Assembly (NCBI GenBank): GCA_046483065.1
Contig: JAWODW010000105.1
Coordinates: 1-49,391, forward strand
Source: JAWVYT01 sp046483065
GTDB taxonomy: Bacteria; Gemmatimonadota; Gemmatimonadetes; Longimicrobiales; RSA9
DNA length: 49,391 nt
Reading direction: 5' to 3'
Of the stretch, positions 1 to 8,158 are shown piece after piece; position 1 is the first letter of the stretch; each line of letters begins with the position of its first letter. The notes beneath the pieces are model-generated. The model saw only the letters and a program-made list of their open reading frames with translations. It was not told the DNA's origin and made no database searches. The translations under genes were made by a program, and so were the position numbers.

Positions 1-171
1 ACGCCTGAAGCGTCGTTCGTGGAGGACCTCGGGGCGGATTCGTTCGACACGGTCGAGCTGGTCATGGCCTTCGAAGAGGAGTTCGGCATGGAGATCCCCG
101 ACGAGGATGCCGAGCAGCTCCAGACGGTGGGTGACGCCATCAAGTACATCGAGGAACAGGGCGCCGAGTAA
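1..171 (+). CDS. acpP: Acyl carrier protein, C-terminal part (5' end outside window)
   Basis: Reading frame 1 is open from the window edge to a TAA at 169-171 and encodes the last 56 residues of an acyl carrier protein. ACP carries growing fatty acyl chains on a 4'-phosphopantetheine arm in the cytoplasm. The attachment motif reads GADSFDTVELVM, with the modified serine at codon 14 of this fragment (nt 40-42). Most ACPs have DSL here, so the Ser+1 phenylalanine is a small variation. The acidic helix (EEEFGMEIPDEDAE) is typical. fabF begins 9 bp downstream, the usual acpP-fabF order. The N-terminal third lies outside the window. Confidence 0.96.
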   Translation, partial: TPEASFVEDLGADSFDTVELVMAFEEEFGMEIPDEDAEQLQTVGDAIKYIEEQGAE

Positions 172-180
172 CGGCTGAGG

Positions 181-1452
181 ATGGAGACCCATACGCCGGA
201 CGGACGCCATCGGGTGGTCATTACGGGCCTCGGTCTGTTGACCCCTGTCGGTAACGACGTAGAGAGTGCATGGACCGCGCTGCTGGACGGAACCAGTGGC
301 GCGGCTCCCATCACCCAGTTCGATGCCACCGGAGACTTCTCCACCCGCTTCGCCTGTGAGGTAAAGGAGTTCGATCCGGAGGAGTACATGGATCGGAAGG
401 AGGCCCGGCGCGCGGACCGGTTTGCCCAGTTCGCCATGGCCGTGGCCGTACAGGCCGTGCGGGACGCGGGGCTGGAAGACGATCTGGCGCCGGCCGACCG
501 GGACCGGGTCGGCGTCATTATCGGGAGCGGGATCGGCGGGATCCACACCTTCGAAGAGCAGACGCAGACGATGTTGGAGAAGGGGCCGCGTCGGGTGAGC
601 CCGTTCTTCGTGCCCATGTTCATCCCGGACATGGCGGCGGGACTGATCTCCATGCGCTTCGGTGCCCGGGGGCCCAACTACGCCACGGTATCGGCGTGCG
701 CGTCCAGCGCCCACGCCCTGGGCAACTCGTTCCGGCTGATCCAGGACGGGGAAGTGGACGCGATGATCGCGGGAGGGACGGAGGCGTCGGTGACGCCGTT
801 GACGGTTGCCGGGTTCGGGAACATGAAGGCGTTGTCGACCCGCAACGAGGCGCCGGAGAAGGCGAGCCGGCCGTTCGACGCGAACCGCGACGGCTTCGTG
901 CTGGGCGAGGGTGCCGGGGCCATGGTCCTGGAGTCTCTCGAGCACGCTCTCGACCGTGGGGCCGCCATCGTGGCGGAGATGGTGGGCTACGGGCAGAGTG
1001 CGGATGCCTATCATATGACGGCGCCGGCGCCGCAGGGGGCCGGGGCGCAGCTCGCGATGCGGGCGGCGCTGGAGGACGGCGGGCTGGAGCCGACGGAGAT
1101 CGGCTACATCAACGCCCACGGCACCTCTACGCCGGCCAACGACGTGAACGAGACGAAGGCGGTCAAGGCGGTGTTCGGTGACGCGGCCTACGACCTGGTG
1201 GTGGGGTCGACCAAGTCCATGACGGGACACCAGCTGGGCGCCGCGGGCGCCGTGGAGGGGGTCGTCGCGGCGCTGGTCACGCAGAAGGGGCAGATCCCGC
1301 CGACCATCAACTTCGAGACGCCGGACCCGGAGTGCGATCTGGATTACGCGCACAACGAGCGTCGCGAGCGGCAGGTACACGCCGCCGTGACCAACTCCTT
1401 CGGGTTCGGCGGCCACAATGTCTGCCTGGCGGTACGACGCTGGGAGGAATAG
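181..1452 (+). CDS. fabF: 3-oxoacyl-[acyl-carrier-protein] synthase II (KAS II)
   Basis: A 423-residue beta-ketoacyl-ACP synthase II, close to the usual ~410. It condenses malonyl-ACP with acyl-ACP during fatty acid elongation in the cytoplasm. The thiolase-fold catalytic triad is visible: Cys173 in SACASSAHA, His313 in NAHGTSTP and His350 in STKSMTGHQLGAAGA, with Lys345 just before it. The C-terminal NSFGFGGHN signature is intact. The ATG follows a purine-rich GGCTGAGG but with very short spacing, so translation may be coupled to acpP. The pair is followed by a clear intrinsic terminator, so acpP-fabF probably ends a transcription unit. Confidence 0.97.
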   Translation: METHTPDGRHRVVITGLGLLTPVGNDVESAWTALLDGTSGAAPITQFDATGDFSTRFACEVKEFDPEEYMDRKEARRADRFAQFAMAVAVQAVRDAGLEDDLAPADRDRVGVIIGSGIGGIHTFEEQTQTMLEKGPRRVSPFFVPMFIPDMAAGLISMRFGARGPNYATVSACASSAHALGNSFRLIQDGEVDAMIAGGTEASVTPLTVAGFGNMKALSTRNEAPEKASRPFDANRDGFVLGEGAGAMVLESLEHALDRGAAIVAEMVGYGQSADAYHMTAPAPQGAGAQLAMRAALEDGGLEPTEIGYINAHGTSTPANDVNETKAVKAVFGDAAYDLVVGSTKSMTGHQLGAAGAVEGVVAALVTQKGQIPPTINFETPDPECDLDYAHNERRERQVHAAVTNSFGFGGHNVCLAVRRWEE

Positions 1453-1483
1453 GGACGGCCGTCAACTCCGCTTCGGGCGGTGG

Positions 1484-1519
1484 CCGGGAGTGACACCGCG
1501 TCGCTCCCGGTTTTTCTTT
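1484..1519 (+). terminator. Rho-independent terminator after fabF
   Basis: An 11-bp stem pairs CCGGGAGTGAC (1484-1494) with GTCGCTCCCGG (1500-1510), with one G-U wobble and a 5-nt ACCGC loop. It is followed directly by TTTTTCTTT. It lies 31 bp after the fabF stop and ends 12 bp before ispF, so it separates the fatty acid unit from the next operon. Confidence 0.9.
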
Positions 1520-1531
1520 GAGGGGGACCAG

Positions 1532-2005
1532 ATGCGCGCTGGAATCGGGTACGACTCGCACCGCTTCGCCGAAGGGCGACGCCTGGTGCTGGGTGGCGTG
1601 GACGTGCCGCACACCCTGGGGCTGGATGGGCACTCCGACGCCGACGCCGTGAGCCACGCCGTCATCGACGCACTCCTGGGTGCGGCGGCGCTCGGGGATA
1701 TCGGTACCCACTTCCCGCCGGACGACGAGGAGTGGCGGGATGCCGACTCCATCGATCTGCTGGCCCGGGCTGCGGCGCTGGTCCGAGACGCGGGGTACCG
1801 ACCCGCGAACGTGGATGTTACCGTGGTCTGCGGGGCACCTCGCCTCGCAGACCACATCCCCGGGATGCGGGAGCGACTGGCCCAGGCCCTCAGCCTCGAG
1901 ATCGGCGCGGTCTCGGTGAAGGCCACGACGAACGAAGGGATGGGGTGGATCGGGCGGGACGAAGGGGTGGCTGTGCTGGCCGTGGCCACGATCGACGAGG
2001 ACTGA
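1532..2005 (+). CDS. ispF: 2-C-methyl-D-erythritol 2,4-cyclodiphosphate synthase
   Basis: A 157-residue IspF, the family's normal length. It closes CDP-methylerythritol 2-phosphate to the cyclic diphosphate in the MEP isoprenoid pathway. Visible features are the N-terminal GIGYDSHRF with the metal-binding Asp-x-His, the GHSDADAVSHAVIDALLGA metal/substrate motif, and the C-terminal KATTNEGMGWIGRDEGVA. The frame is open upstream into fabF, but the ATG at 1532 is chosen because AGGGGGA lies just before it and homology begins there. No ispD is adjacent. The next gene begins 9 bp later. Confidence 0.97.
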   Translation: MRAGIGYDSHRFAEGRRLVLGGVDVPHTLGLDGHSDADAVSHAVIDALLGAAALGDIGTHFPPDDEEWRDADSIDLLARAAALVRDAGYRPANVDVTVVCGAPRLADHIPGMRERLAQALSLEIGAVSVKATTNEGMGWIGRDEGVAVLAVATIDED

Positions 2006-2014
2006 GGAGGACGG

Positions 2015-2638
2015 GTGGAGACCATCGCGGCCGCCCTCCGGGCGCTTACCCGGCTGCCTCCGCTCCTACTCTATCTGCTCCTGGGAGGGGGCGCGGCGAT
2101 GGAGAACATTGCGCCGCCCGTGCCCGCCGACACCTTCGTTCTGGCCGGCGCGCTCCTGGCTGCACAGGGCGCCGCGGACCCATGGGCCGTCTTCCTCGTC
2201 ACGTGGTCGTTCAACGTGCTGGCCGCCATCGGGGTCTACGCCGTGGCGTGGCATTACGGGGCCCGGTTCTTCAAGATGCCCATCGCCCGCTGGCTCCTGC
2301 GGGAGCACCAGCTCGAGCAGATCGGGACCTTCTACCACGACTGGGGCGTCCCGGCCATCTTCCTCTCCCGGTTCCTGCCGGCCTGGCGCGCCATGGTCCC
2401 CGTCTTTGCGGGCATCTCCCACGTGCGGGCCCTGAGGGTGATCCCGCCGCTGGTGGTGGCCTCGGGTATCTGGTACGGCTTTCTGGTGGCTCTGGGCGTG
2501 TTCATGGGTCGCAACCTGGAGGCTGTGGCCCGGTGGTTCGGAGGAATCAACAGCGTACTCCTGTGGGTCGCGCTCGCGCTGGCCGTGGCGGCGGGCGTAT
2601 GGTGGTGGCGGACCCGGCACGATGAGGACGCGCAGTGA
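2015..2638 (+). CDS. DedA/SNARE-associated family inner-membrane protein
   Basis: A 207-residue polytopic membrane protein of the DedA (VTT domain) family. Members are linked to lipid carrier recycling and proton-dependent flipping. The family motifs are visible: an acidic-proline stretch early (MENIAPPVPADTFVLAGALLA), FLSRFLPAWRAMVPVFAG in the middle, and a Gly-x-x-Trp helix (VASGIWYGFLVALGVF). Four or five hydrophobic segments are apparent, and the C-terminus is basic and acidic (WWWRTRHDEDAQ). The start is a GTG preceded by GAGGAGG. Its stop overlaps the xerD GTG by 4 nt, so the two are translationally coupled. The substrate cannot be read from sequence. Confidence 0.85.
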   Translation: METIAAALRALTRLPPLLLYLLLGGGAAMENIAPPVPADTFVLAGALLAAQGAADPWAVFLVTWSFNVLAAIGVYAVAWHYGARFFKMPIARWLLREHQLEQIGTFYHDWGVPAIFLSRFLPAWRAMVPVFAGISHVRALRVIPPLVVASGIWYGFLVALGVFMGRNLEAVARWFGGINSVLLWVALALAVAAGVWWWRTRHDEDAQ

Positions 2639-3528
2639 GCTTCCACCTGGAACGGTTCCACGACTACCTGGCGTTCGAGCGGGGCCTGAGCCCGCGCACG
2701 CTGGAAGCGTACGGACGGGACACAGAGCGTCTGGAGGCGTTCCTCACCACGCGAGGGGTACGCGCGCCGGAGGCGGTGGACGCCGTGGACGTTCGCGAGT
2801 TCACGTACCACCTGCGAGACGAGGGGTTGGCCGCGAGCTCGATCCGGCGCGCGCTGTCGGCGGTGCGCACGTACTTCGGCTTCCTCCTGGCGGAAGGGCT
2901 GGTGGAGGCCGATCCCACGGAACAGGTGGAACCGCCCAGGACGTGGCAGCGGCTGCCGAACGTGCTCAGCCGCGACGAGGTGGAGCGCCTGCTGGAGGCC
3001 CCGGACCCGTCGCATCGCCTCTACTGGCGGGACCGGGCGATCCTGGAGTTCGCCTACGCGTCGGGCGTGCGGGTGAGCGAGTTGACGGGCCTCAAGCTCC
3101 GGGACGTGGACCTCGACGAGGGGTTCGCCACCGTGTACGGCAAGGGCTCGAAGGAGCGACTGGTCCCGGTGGGCGGTGCGGCCGTGCGGGCCATCCGGAC
3201 CTACGTGCGGGAGCTGCGGCCGCGGTTGGAGTCCGGGGGCGGACGCGGGGAGGGGGCGCTGTTTCTGAACGCCCGGGGCGGCGTCTTGACGCGCATGGGC
3301 GTTTGGAAGATCCTGCGAAAACACGTGGAACGGGCCGGGATCGAAGGGAAGGTCTCCCCACACACGCTGCGGCACACGTTCGCGACGCACCTGCTGGAGG
3401 GTGGGGCGGACCTGGCTGCCGTGCAGGAGATGCTGGGCCACGCCGATATCTCGACCACGCAGATCTACACGCATGTGGACCGGGACTATCTGCGGGACGT
3501 GCACCGACGCTATCATCCCCGGGCATGA
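2635..3528 (+). CDS. xerD: Site-specific tyrosine recombinase XerD
   Basis: A 297-residue tyrosine recombinase, one residue shorter than E. coli XerD as I recall it. An N-terminal SAM-like core-binding domain (about 1-90) precedes the catalytic domain. All catalytic residues are present at almost E. coli XerD spacing: Arg146 (SGVRVSEL), Lys170 (GKGSKER), His243 and Arg246 (HTLRHTFATH), His269 (LGHADIS) and the nucleophile Tyr278 (TTQIYTHV). XerCD resolves chromosome dimers at dif. A strong candidate dif lies in this same window at 27016. The GTG start overlaps the upstream stop (GTGA), and the gene's own stop overlaps the next ATG (ATGA). Assignment as XerD rather than XerC rests on motif spacing and length. 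No second Xer gene is in the window. Confidence 0.93.
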   Translation: MSFHLERFHDYLAFERGLSPRTLEAYGRDTERLEAFLTTRGVRAPEAVDAVDVREFTYHLRDEGLAASSIRRALSAVRTYFGFLLAEGLVEADPTEQVEPPRTWQRLPNVLSRDEVERLLEAPDPSHRLYWRDRAILEFAYASGVRVSELTGLKLRDVDLDEGFATVYGKGSKERLVPVGGAAVRAIRTYVRELRPRLESGGGRGEGALFLNARGGVLTRMGVWKILRKHVERAGIEGKVSPHTLRHTFATHLLEGGADLAAVQEMLGHADISTTQIYTHVDRDYLRDVHRRYHPRA

Positions 3529-4106
3529 TACTAGTCATAGACAACTACGACTCCTTCACCTTCAATCTGGTCCAACTGATTGGTGGGTTGGGTGCGGAGG
3601 TGGAAGTCCGACGGAACGACGAGGTGGACCTGGACGGCATCGCCGGGCTGGCGCCCGACCGTATCGTCATATCGCCGGGGCCGGGCACGCCGGCCGACGC
3701 CGGGATCAGCGTGGACGTGATCCGCCGGTTCGGCTCCTCCATCCCCACTTTCGGCGTATGCCTGGGCCATCAGGCCATCGGGGAGGCGTACGGCGGTCGG
3801 GTGGTCCGGGGTCGGCGCCTGATGCACGGCAAGGTCTCGCCGGTGGCCCACCGGGGAACGGGGCTTTTCGCGGGCGTTCCCACGCCCGTCCCCATGACCC
3901 GGTACCACTCCCTGGTCCTGGAGCCTGAGCGCCTGCCGGAATCGCTGGAGCTGATCGCCTGGACCGGTGAGGCCGGGTGGGAAGACGAGATCCAGGCGGT
4001 TCGGCACACAGAGCATCCGGTGTGGGGCGTCCAGTTCCATCCCGAGTCCGTGGCCAGCGAGCACGGTGCTCGGCTACTGCGCAACTTCATGGAGGTAGCG
4101 GCATGA
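3525..4106 (+). CDS. pabA: Glutamine amidotransferase, anthranilate/aminodeoxychorismate synthase component II
   Basis: A 193-residue class I glutamine amidotransferase. It begins MILVIDNYDSFTFNLVQ, the classic TrpG/PabA start, and has the triad Cys79 (TFGVCLGHQAIGEAYGG), His172 and Glu174 (VQFHPESVASEHG). It hydrolyses glutamine to supply ammonia to TrpE (tryptophan) or PabB (folate), and many bacteria use one such subunit for both. No trpE, pabB or other trp gene lies nearby, so an amphibolic or folate role is as likely as tryptophan. The ATG overlaps the xerD stop and the stop overlaps the next ATG, putting it in a dedA-xerD-pabA-barrel operon. The symbol is chosen for the family; trpG is equally possible. 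Confidence 0.9.
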   Translation: MILVIDNYDSFTFNLVQLIGGLGAEVEVRRNDEVDLDGIAGLAPDRIVISPGPGTPADAGISVDVIRRFGSSIPTFGVCLGHQAIGEAYGGRVVRGRRLMHGKVSPVAHRGTGLFAGVPTPVPMTRYHSLVLEPERLPESLELIAWTGEAGWEDEIQAVRHTEHPVWGVQFHPESVASEHGARLLRNFMEVAA

Positions 4107-5608
4107 GGAGGCGGTCGGCGGTCCGCGCCGGGCTCCTGGCGGCAGGGCTCACGGCCCTGGCGGCCGGTGGGGCTGCGCAGACGGTGGAGCGGGTGGGAAG
4201 CTCGGACGTGGCGCTGGATCGTCGCCTGGCCACGCTGCTGACCACCGATCCCCTGGTCATCACCGAAGACCGGCGGATCCGGGCCGGTGACACGATCTCC
4301 CGGTCCGTCCTCGTGCTCGACGCCACCGTGATTCACGAGGGGACGATCCTGGGCGACCTGGTGGCGGTGGACGCCGGCGTGTTCGTCCGGCCCCAGTCAA
4401 CGGTGGACGGTGACCTGGTGAACGTGGCCGGCGGGCTCTACCGGTCGGCGATGGCCCGGGTGGGTGGCACCATCATTGACCTGCCGGACGCCAGCTACCG
4501 CGTCATCCGGGAGGACGACCGGGTCATCATCGAGGCTACCCGGACCCCGGCGCGCCTCGAGCTCGATGGGTTCGCCGGGATCCGTGCCCCGACCTACGAC
4601 CGGGTGAACGGGCTGACCGCCGAGTGGGGGGCAGGATACCGGCTCCCGAGACTGTTGGGCGCCACCCCCAGACTGCGGGGCCACGCGGGGTGGCGGACCG
4701 CGCTGTCGGATCCCACCTACGGCGGATCGTTGGAGCTGCGGGCCGGCTCCCGTACCGCCACCGTGGGGTACGAGCGAGGGTGGGCCACCCATGACGGCTG
4801 GGTCTACGGCGACCTTCGGAACTCGCTGAACTACCTGTGGGACGGCGAGGATTTCCGGAACTACTACGAGTCGGAGCGGGCCTGGGCCGGCGTAAGCCGG
4901 GTGTTCGGCGATGAAGCCAAGCGGTTCCACGCCGTGCTCCGCGTGGCCGGGCAGATCGAAGACGCCAGCTCGCTGCCCGGCAGCGAGCCGTGGCACCTTT
5001 TCGGCGACGGGACACGGTCGAACCCGCCTATCGATGACGGCCGGATCACGAGCGCGATCGGGGCGGTGGACCTGACCTGGCACGGGCGGGAGACCAACCT
5101 GGTGCTAGGTGCCGAGTACGAAGCCGGCAGGGACTGGCAGGAGGGCGAGTACACCTTCGATCGCGTCACGGCGTGGACTCGGTTCGCCATGCACAGCCTC
5201 TTCGATCACACGCTGGAGGTCACGACCTTCGGGCAGATGCCCGTGGGGAACGACACGCTCCCCGCCCAGCGGTGGACGTTCGTGGGTGGTGCAGGGCGGC
5301 TCCAGACCGTGCCCCTCGGTCAGCACCGGGGGGACCACGTGCTGCTGGTGCAGTCCCGTTACCGGATCCCGACGCCGGACGCGATGGCCCTGCCGCTCCT
5401 CGGCGCCCCGGAGCTCCAGCTCATGCACACCGCCGGGATGGCGTGGCTGGGTGACGACGAGCCCGGGATGATTCAGGAGGTCGGGGGACGCCTCCAGTTC
5501 TTCGGGATCTACGTCCAGTACATGGTCCAGCCGGACGACACGGCACGGGACGCGCTGGTGGTGGGGGCCTCGTGGCCGTTCGCCCGGCCGTTCCCCTGGG
5601 AGCCGTAG
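4103..5608 (+). CDS. Predicted outer-membrane barrel protein with N-terminal beta-solenoid segment
   Basis: A 501-residue exported protein. A Sec signal (MRRRSAVRAGLLAAGLTALAAGGAAQ) should be cleaved near residue 26. Residues about 55-120 form short repeats (VLVLDATVIHEGTILGDLVAVDAG and following) like the left-handed solenoid of polymer-forming/bactofilin-type proteins. The rest alternates hydrophobic and polar residues rich in Gly, Trp and Tyr (ELRAGSRTATVGYERG). Near the end, GGAGRLQTVPLGQHRGDH and SRYRIP resemble the late barrel motif of Omp85/surface-antigen proteins. I do not recognise a named family. It follows pabA with a 4-nt ATGA overlap. The link between a surface protein and xerD/pabA is probably only transcriptional. 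Confidence 0.7.
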   Translation: MRRRSAVRAGLLAAGLTALAAGGAAQTVERVGSSDVALDRRLATLLTTDPLVITEDRRIRAGDTISRSVLVLDATVIHEGTILGDLVAVDAGVFVRPQSTVDGDLVNVAGGLYRSAMARVGGTIIDLPDASYRVIREDDRVIIEATRTPARLELDGFAGIRAPTYDRVNGLTAEWGAGYRLPRLLGATPRLRGHAGWRTALSDPTYGGSLELRAGSRTATVGYERGWATHDGWVYGDLRNSLNYLWDGEDFRNYYESERAWAGVSRVFGDEAKRFHAVLRVAGQIEDASSLPGSEPWHLFGDGTRSNPPIDDGRITSAIGAVDLTWHGRETNLVLGAEYEAGRDWQEGEYTFDRVTAWTRFAMHSLFDHTLEVTTFGQMPVGNDTLPAQRWTFVGGAGRLQTVPLGQHRGDHVLLVQSRYRIPTPDAMALPLLGAPELQLMHTAGMAWLGDDEPGMIQEVGGRLQFFGIYVQYMVQPDDTARDALVVGASWPFARPFPWEP

Positions 5609-5696
5609 TGCCGGTCGGGGCTGGAACGCGGGAGAGGGTAGCGGGCCGGACGGGGACCCCATTACTTTGGGCGGTGTCCACTCGAATCAACCCATC

Positions 5697-6461
5697 GTGA
5701 GCGCCATCCTCGGCGTGATCCCGGCCCGCCTGGGCTCGGAACGGCTTCCCCGCAAGCCGCTGCATATCCTCGCCGGCCGTCCCCTCATCGAATGGGTCTG
5801 GCAGAGGACTCGGTCGCTGCCCGGCCTCGACGCCGTAGTGGTGGCCACCGACAGCGAGGAAGTGGTCGAGGTGTGCCGGGAGGCGGGCGCCGATGCGGTC
5901 ATGACGGCCGAGTCCCACGGCTCGGGCACGGAGCGCGTGGCCGAAGTCATGGCGATGCCGGACTTCGATGGCTACGACATGGTGGTGAACGTGCAGGGCG
6001 ATGAGCCGTTCGTCACCGGGGACCAGGTCATGGGGGCGGTGGGCGCCGTGCGGGAGGGCTGGGACATCGGGACCGTCGCGGCACCCGTGATGACGCGGGA
6101 GGCGTGGACGGACCCGTCGGTGGTGAAAGTCGTGCGGAACGGAAGCGGAGGGGCGCTGTATTTCTCCAGGGCATCGATCCCCCATATGCGGGGTCGGGAG
6201 CCCACCGCATCCGAACTCGCATCGGCAAGCTGTCTCCGACATATTGGCGTGTACGCCTATAGCCGAACGGCGCTGAACCGGTGGGTCTCGGCGTCGCCCT
6301 CGGAGTTGGAGCGACTGGAGCGGCTCGAACAGCTTCGTGCGCTGGATGCCGGGCTCCGGATCGGGGTCGCGGTGGTCGACCATGTGGAGGGGGGTATCGA
6401 TACGCCCGAAGACGCGCGCCGGGCGGAGCGACGCCTGCGAGAGGAGCGGGGAACGAATTGA
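5697..6461 (+). CDS. kdsB: 3-deoxy-manno-octulosonate cytidylyltransferase (CMP-KDO synthetase)
   Basis: A 254-residue KdsB (usual length ~250). It activates KDO with CTP to CMP-KDO, the donor for the LPS inner core. The family start VIPARLGSERLPRKPLH, the NVQGDEPFV nucleotide/metal motif, and YFSRASIPHMRG plus HIGVYAYSRTAL are all present. The GTG at 5697 is chosen because the conserved domain begins five codons later. An in-frame TTG at 5667 is possible. Neither has a good Shine-Dalgarno, so the start is uncertain. It opens a KDO/LPS-transport cluster running to rpoN. pyrG, which makes the CTP it uses, begins 16 bp downstream. Confidence 0.95.
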   Translation: MSAILGVIPARLGSERLPRKPLHILAGRPLIEWVWQRTRSLPGLDAVVVATDSEEVVEVCREAGADAVMTAESHGSGTERVAEVMAMPDFDGYDMVVNVQGDEPFVTGDQVMGAVGAVREGWDIGTVAAPVMTREAWTDPSVVKVVRNGSGGALYFSRASIPHMRGREPTASELASASCLRHIGVYAYSRTALNRWVSASPSELERLERLEQLRALDAGLRIGVAVVDHVEGGIDTPEDARRAERRLREERGTN

Positions 6462-6477
6462 ACGGGATAACGGTGGA

Positions 6478-8157
6478 ATGAGCGAACAGAACCCTCAGCC
6501 GACCAAGTACATCTTCATCACCGGCGGCGTGGTCTCTTCCCTGGGGAAGGGCATCGCCGCCGCTTCGCTGGGGCGGCTGCTGGCCGAGCGAGGGCTCCGG
6601 GTCACCGTCCAGAAGTTCGACCCGTATATCAACGTGGATCCGGGCACGTTGAGTCCGTTCCAGCACGGTGAGGTCTTCGTGACCGACGACGGCGCGGAGA
6701 CGGATCTCGACCTGGGCCACTACGAGCGGTTCATCGACGAGAGCCTGTCGCAGGCGAACAACATCACCACCGGCCGCATCTACCGGGACGTGATCACCAA
6801 GGAGCGACGGGGCGACTACCTGGGCGCCACTGTCCAGGTGATCCCCCACATCACCGACGAGATCAAGACGGCCATACGCCGCCTGGCCCCGAACCACGAC
6901 GTGGTGATCACGGAGATTGGCGGCACCGTGGGTGACATGGAGAGCCTGCCGTTCCTGGAGGCCATCCGACAGTTCAGGCAGGATGTGGGCCGGCAGCACA
7001 CGCTGTTCATCCACCTCACGCTGATCCCGTACATTGCCGCCGCCGGAGAGCTGAAGACGAAGCCGACACAGCACTCGGCCCGGGAGCTCATGGAGATCGG
7101 GATCCAGCCCGATGTCCTGATCTGCCGCGCGGACCGGGAGATCACCGACGACATCAAGCGGAAGATCGCGCTGTTCACGAACGTGGACGTGGCGGGCGTC
7201 ATCGAGGCCCGCGACGTGGACACCATCTATGACGTGCCCATGATGTTCAACCGGCAGCAGCTCGATGAGCTGACGGTGGAGAAGCTGGGGCTGGTGGAGC
7301 AGGCCGGGGAGCCGGAGCTGGGCGGCTGGCAGGAGATGGTCGATCGGATCCGCCACCCCGGGGACGGCAGCGTCAGGATCGCCATGGTCGGCAAGTACAC
7401 CGAGCTGGTGGACGCGTACAAGTCGGTCAACGAGGCGCTGATCCACGGCGGGACCGCCAGCGACGTGGGTGTGGAGATCGACTGGATCTCCAGTGAGGAG
7501 TTCGAGAACGGCGAGTCGCTGGACTGGATGAACGACTATCACGGGCTTCTGATCCCCGGCGGGTTCGGGGAGCGGGGGATCGAAGGGATGCTCCGCGTCG
7601 TCGAATGGGCCCGGACCCACGAGCTGCCGTTCTTCGGGATCTGCCTCGGGCTCCAGTGCGCGGTCATCGAGTATGCACGGAACGTGGTGGGGCTGGAACA
7701 TTCGCACTCCGTGGAGTTCATGGACGCCGAGGATCCGGTCATCTGCCTCATGGACTCCCAGCGCCAGGTGACGGACATGGGTGGCACCATGCGGCTGGGG
7801 GCCTACCCGTGTGTGATCCAGGAGGATTCCCGAGCACACGAGGCCTACGGCGCGCTGGAGATCAGCGAGCGCCACCGGCACCGCTACGAGGTCAACAACA
7901 ACTACCGCGAGGCTTTGAGTGAGGCCGGCCTCGTGTTCAGCGGGCAGTCGCCCGACGGGAACCTCGTGGAGATCGTGGAGCTGCCGGACCACCCCTGGTT
8001 CCTGGGCTGTCAGTTCCATCCCGAGCTGAAGTCCCGGCCCATGCGGTCGCACCCGCTGTTCGCGGCATTCGTGGCCGCTGCCAAGGCCAGGCGCGACTCC
8101 GCCGGAACGGGCCAGGCCCGGGAGACGGGGACCGAGCCCGCTTCCGTGGCGTCCTGA
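6478..8157 (+). CDS. pyrG: CTP synthase
   Basis: A 559-residue CTP synthase, slightly longer than the usual ~545. It aminates UTP to CTP with glutamine and ATP. The N-terminal synthetase domain (1-270) has the P-loop-like GGVVSSLGKGI and the FDPYINVDPGTLSPFQHGEV, TDDGAETDLDLGHYERF region. The C-terminal amidotransferase domain carries the nucleophile Cys389 in FFGICLGLQ and the FHPEL His/Glu pair. The last ~25 residues are a weakly conserved tail. The ATG at 6478 matches the domain start. It sits between kdsB and kdsA, a placement that matches CTP supply to the KdsB step. kdsA begins 1 bp after its stop. Confidence 0.98.
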   Translation: MSEQNPQPTKYIFITGGVVSSLGKGIAAASLGRLLAERGLRVTVQKFDPYINVDPGTLSPFQHGEVFVTDDGAETDLDLGHYERFIDESLSQANNITTGRIYRDVITKERRGDYLGATVQVIPHITDEIKTAIRRLAPNHDVVITEIGGTVGDMESLPFLEAIRQFRQDVGRQHTLFIHLTLIPYIAAAGELKTKPTQHSARELMEIGIQPDVLICRADREITDDIKRKIALFTNVDVAGVIEARDVDTIYDVPMMFNRQQLDELTVEKLGLVEQAGEPELGGWQEMVDRIRHPGDGSVRIAMVGKYTELVDAYKSVNEALIHGGTASDVGVEIDWISSEEFENGESLDWMNDYHGLLIPGGFGERGIEGMLRVVEWARTHELPFFGICLGLQCAVIEYARNVVGLEHSHSVEFMDAEDPVICLMDSQRQVTDMGGTMRLGAYPCVIQEDSRAHEAYGALEISERHRHRYEVNNNYREALSEAGLVFSGQSPDGNLVEIVELPDHPWFLGCQFHPELKSRPMRSHPLFAAFVAAAKARRDSAGTGQARETGTEPASVAS

Positions 8158-8158
8158 C

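Noticed and set aside
2635..3528. Xer-family gene as a phage or island integrase
   Set aside because: Length, catalytic spacing and housekeeping operon context match chromosomal XerD, and no mobile-element genes are adjacent.
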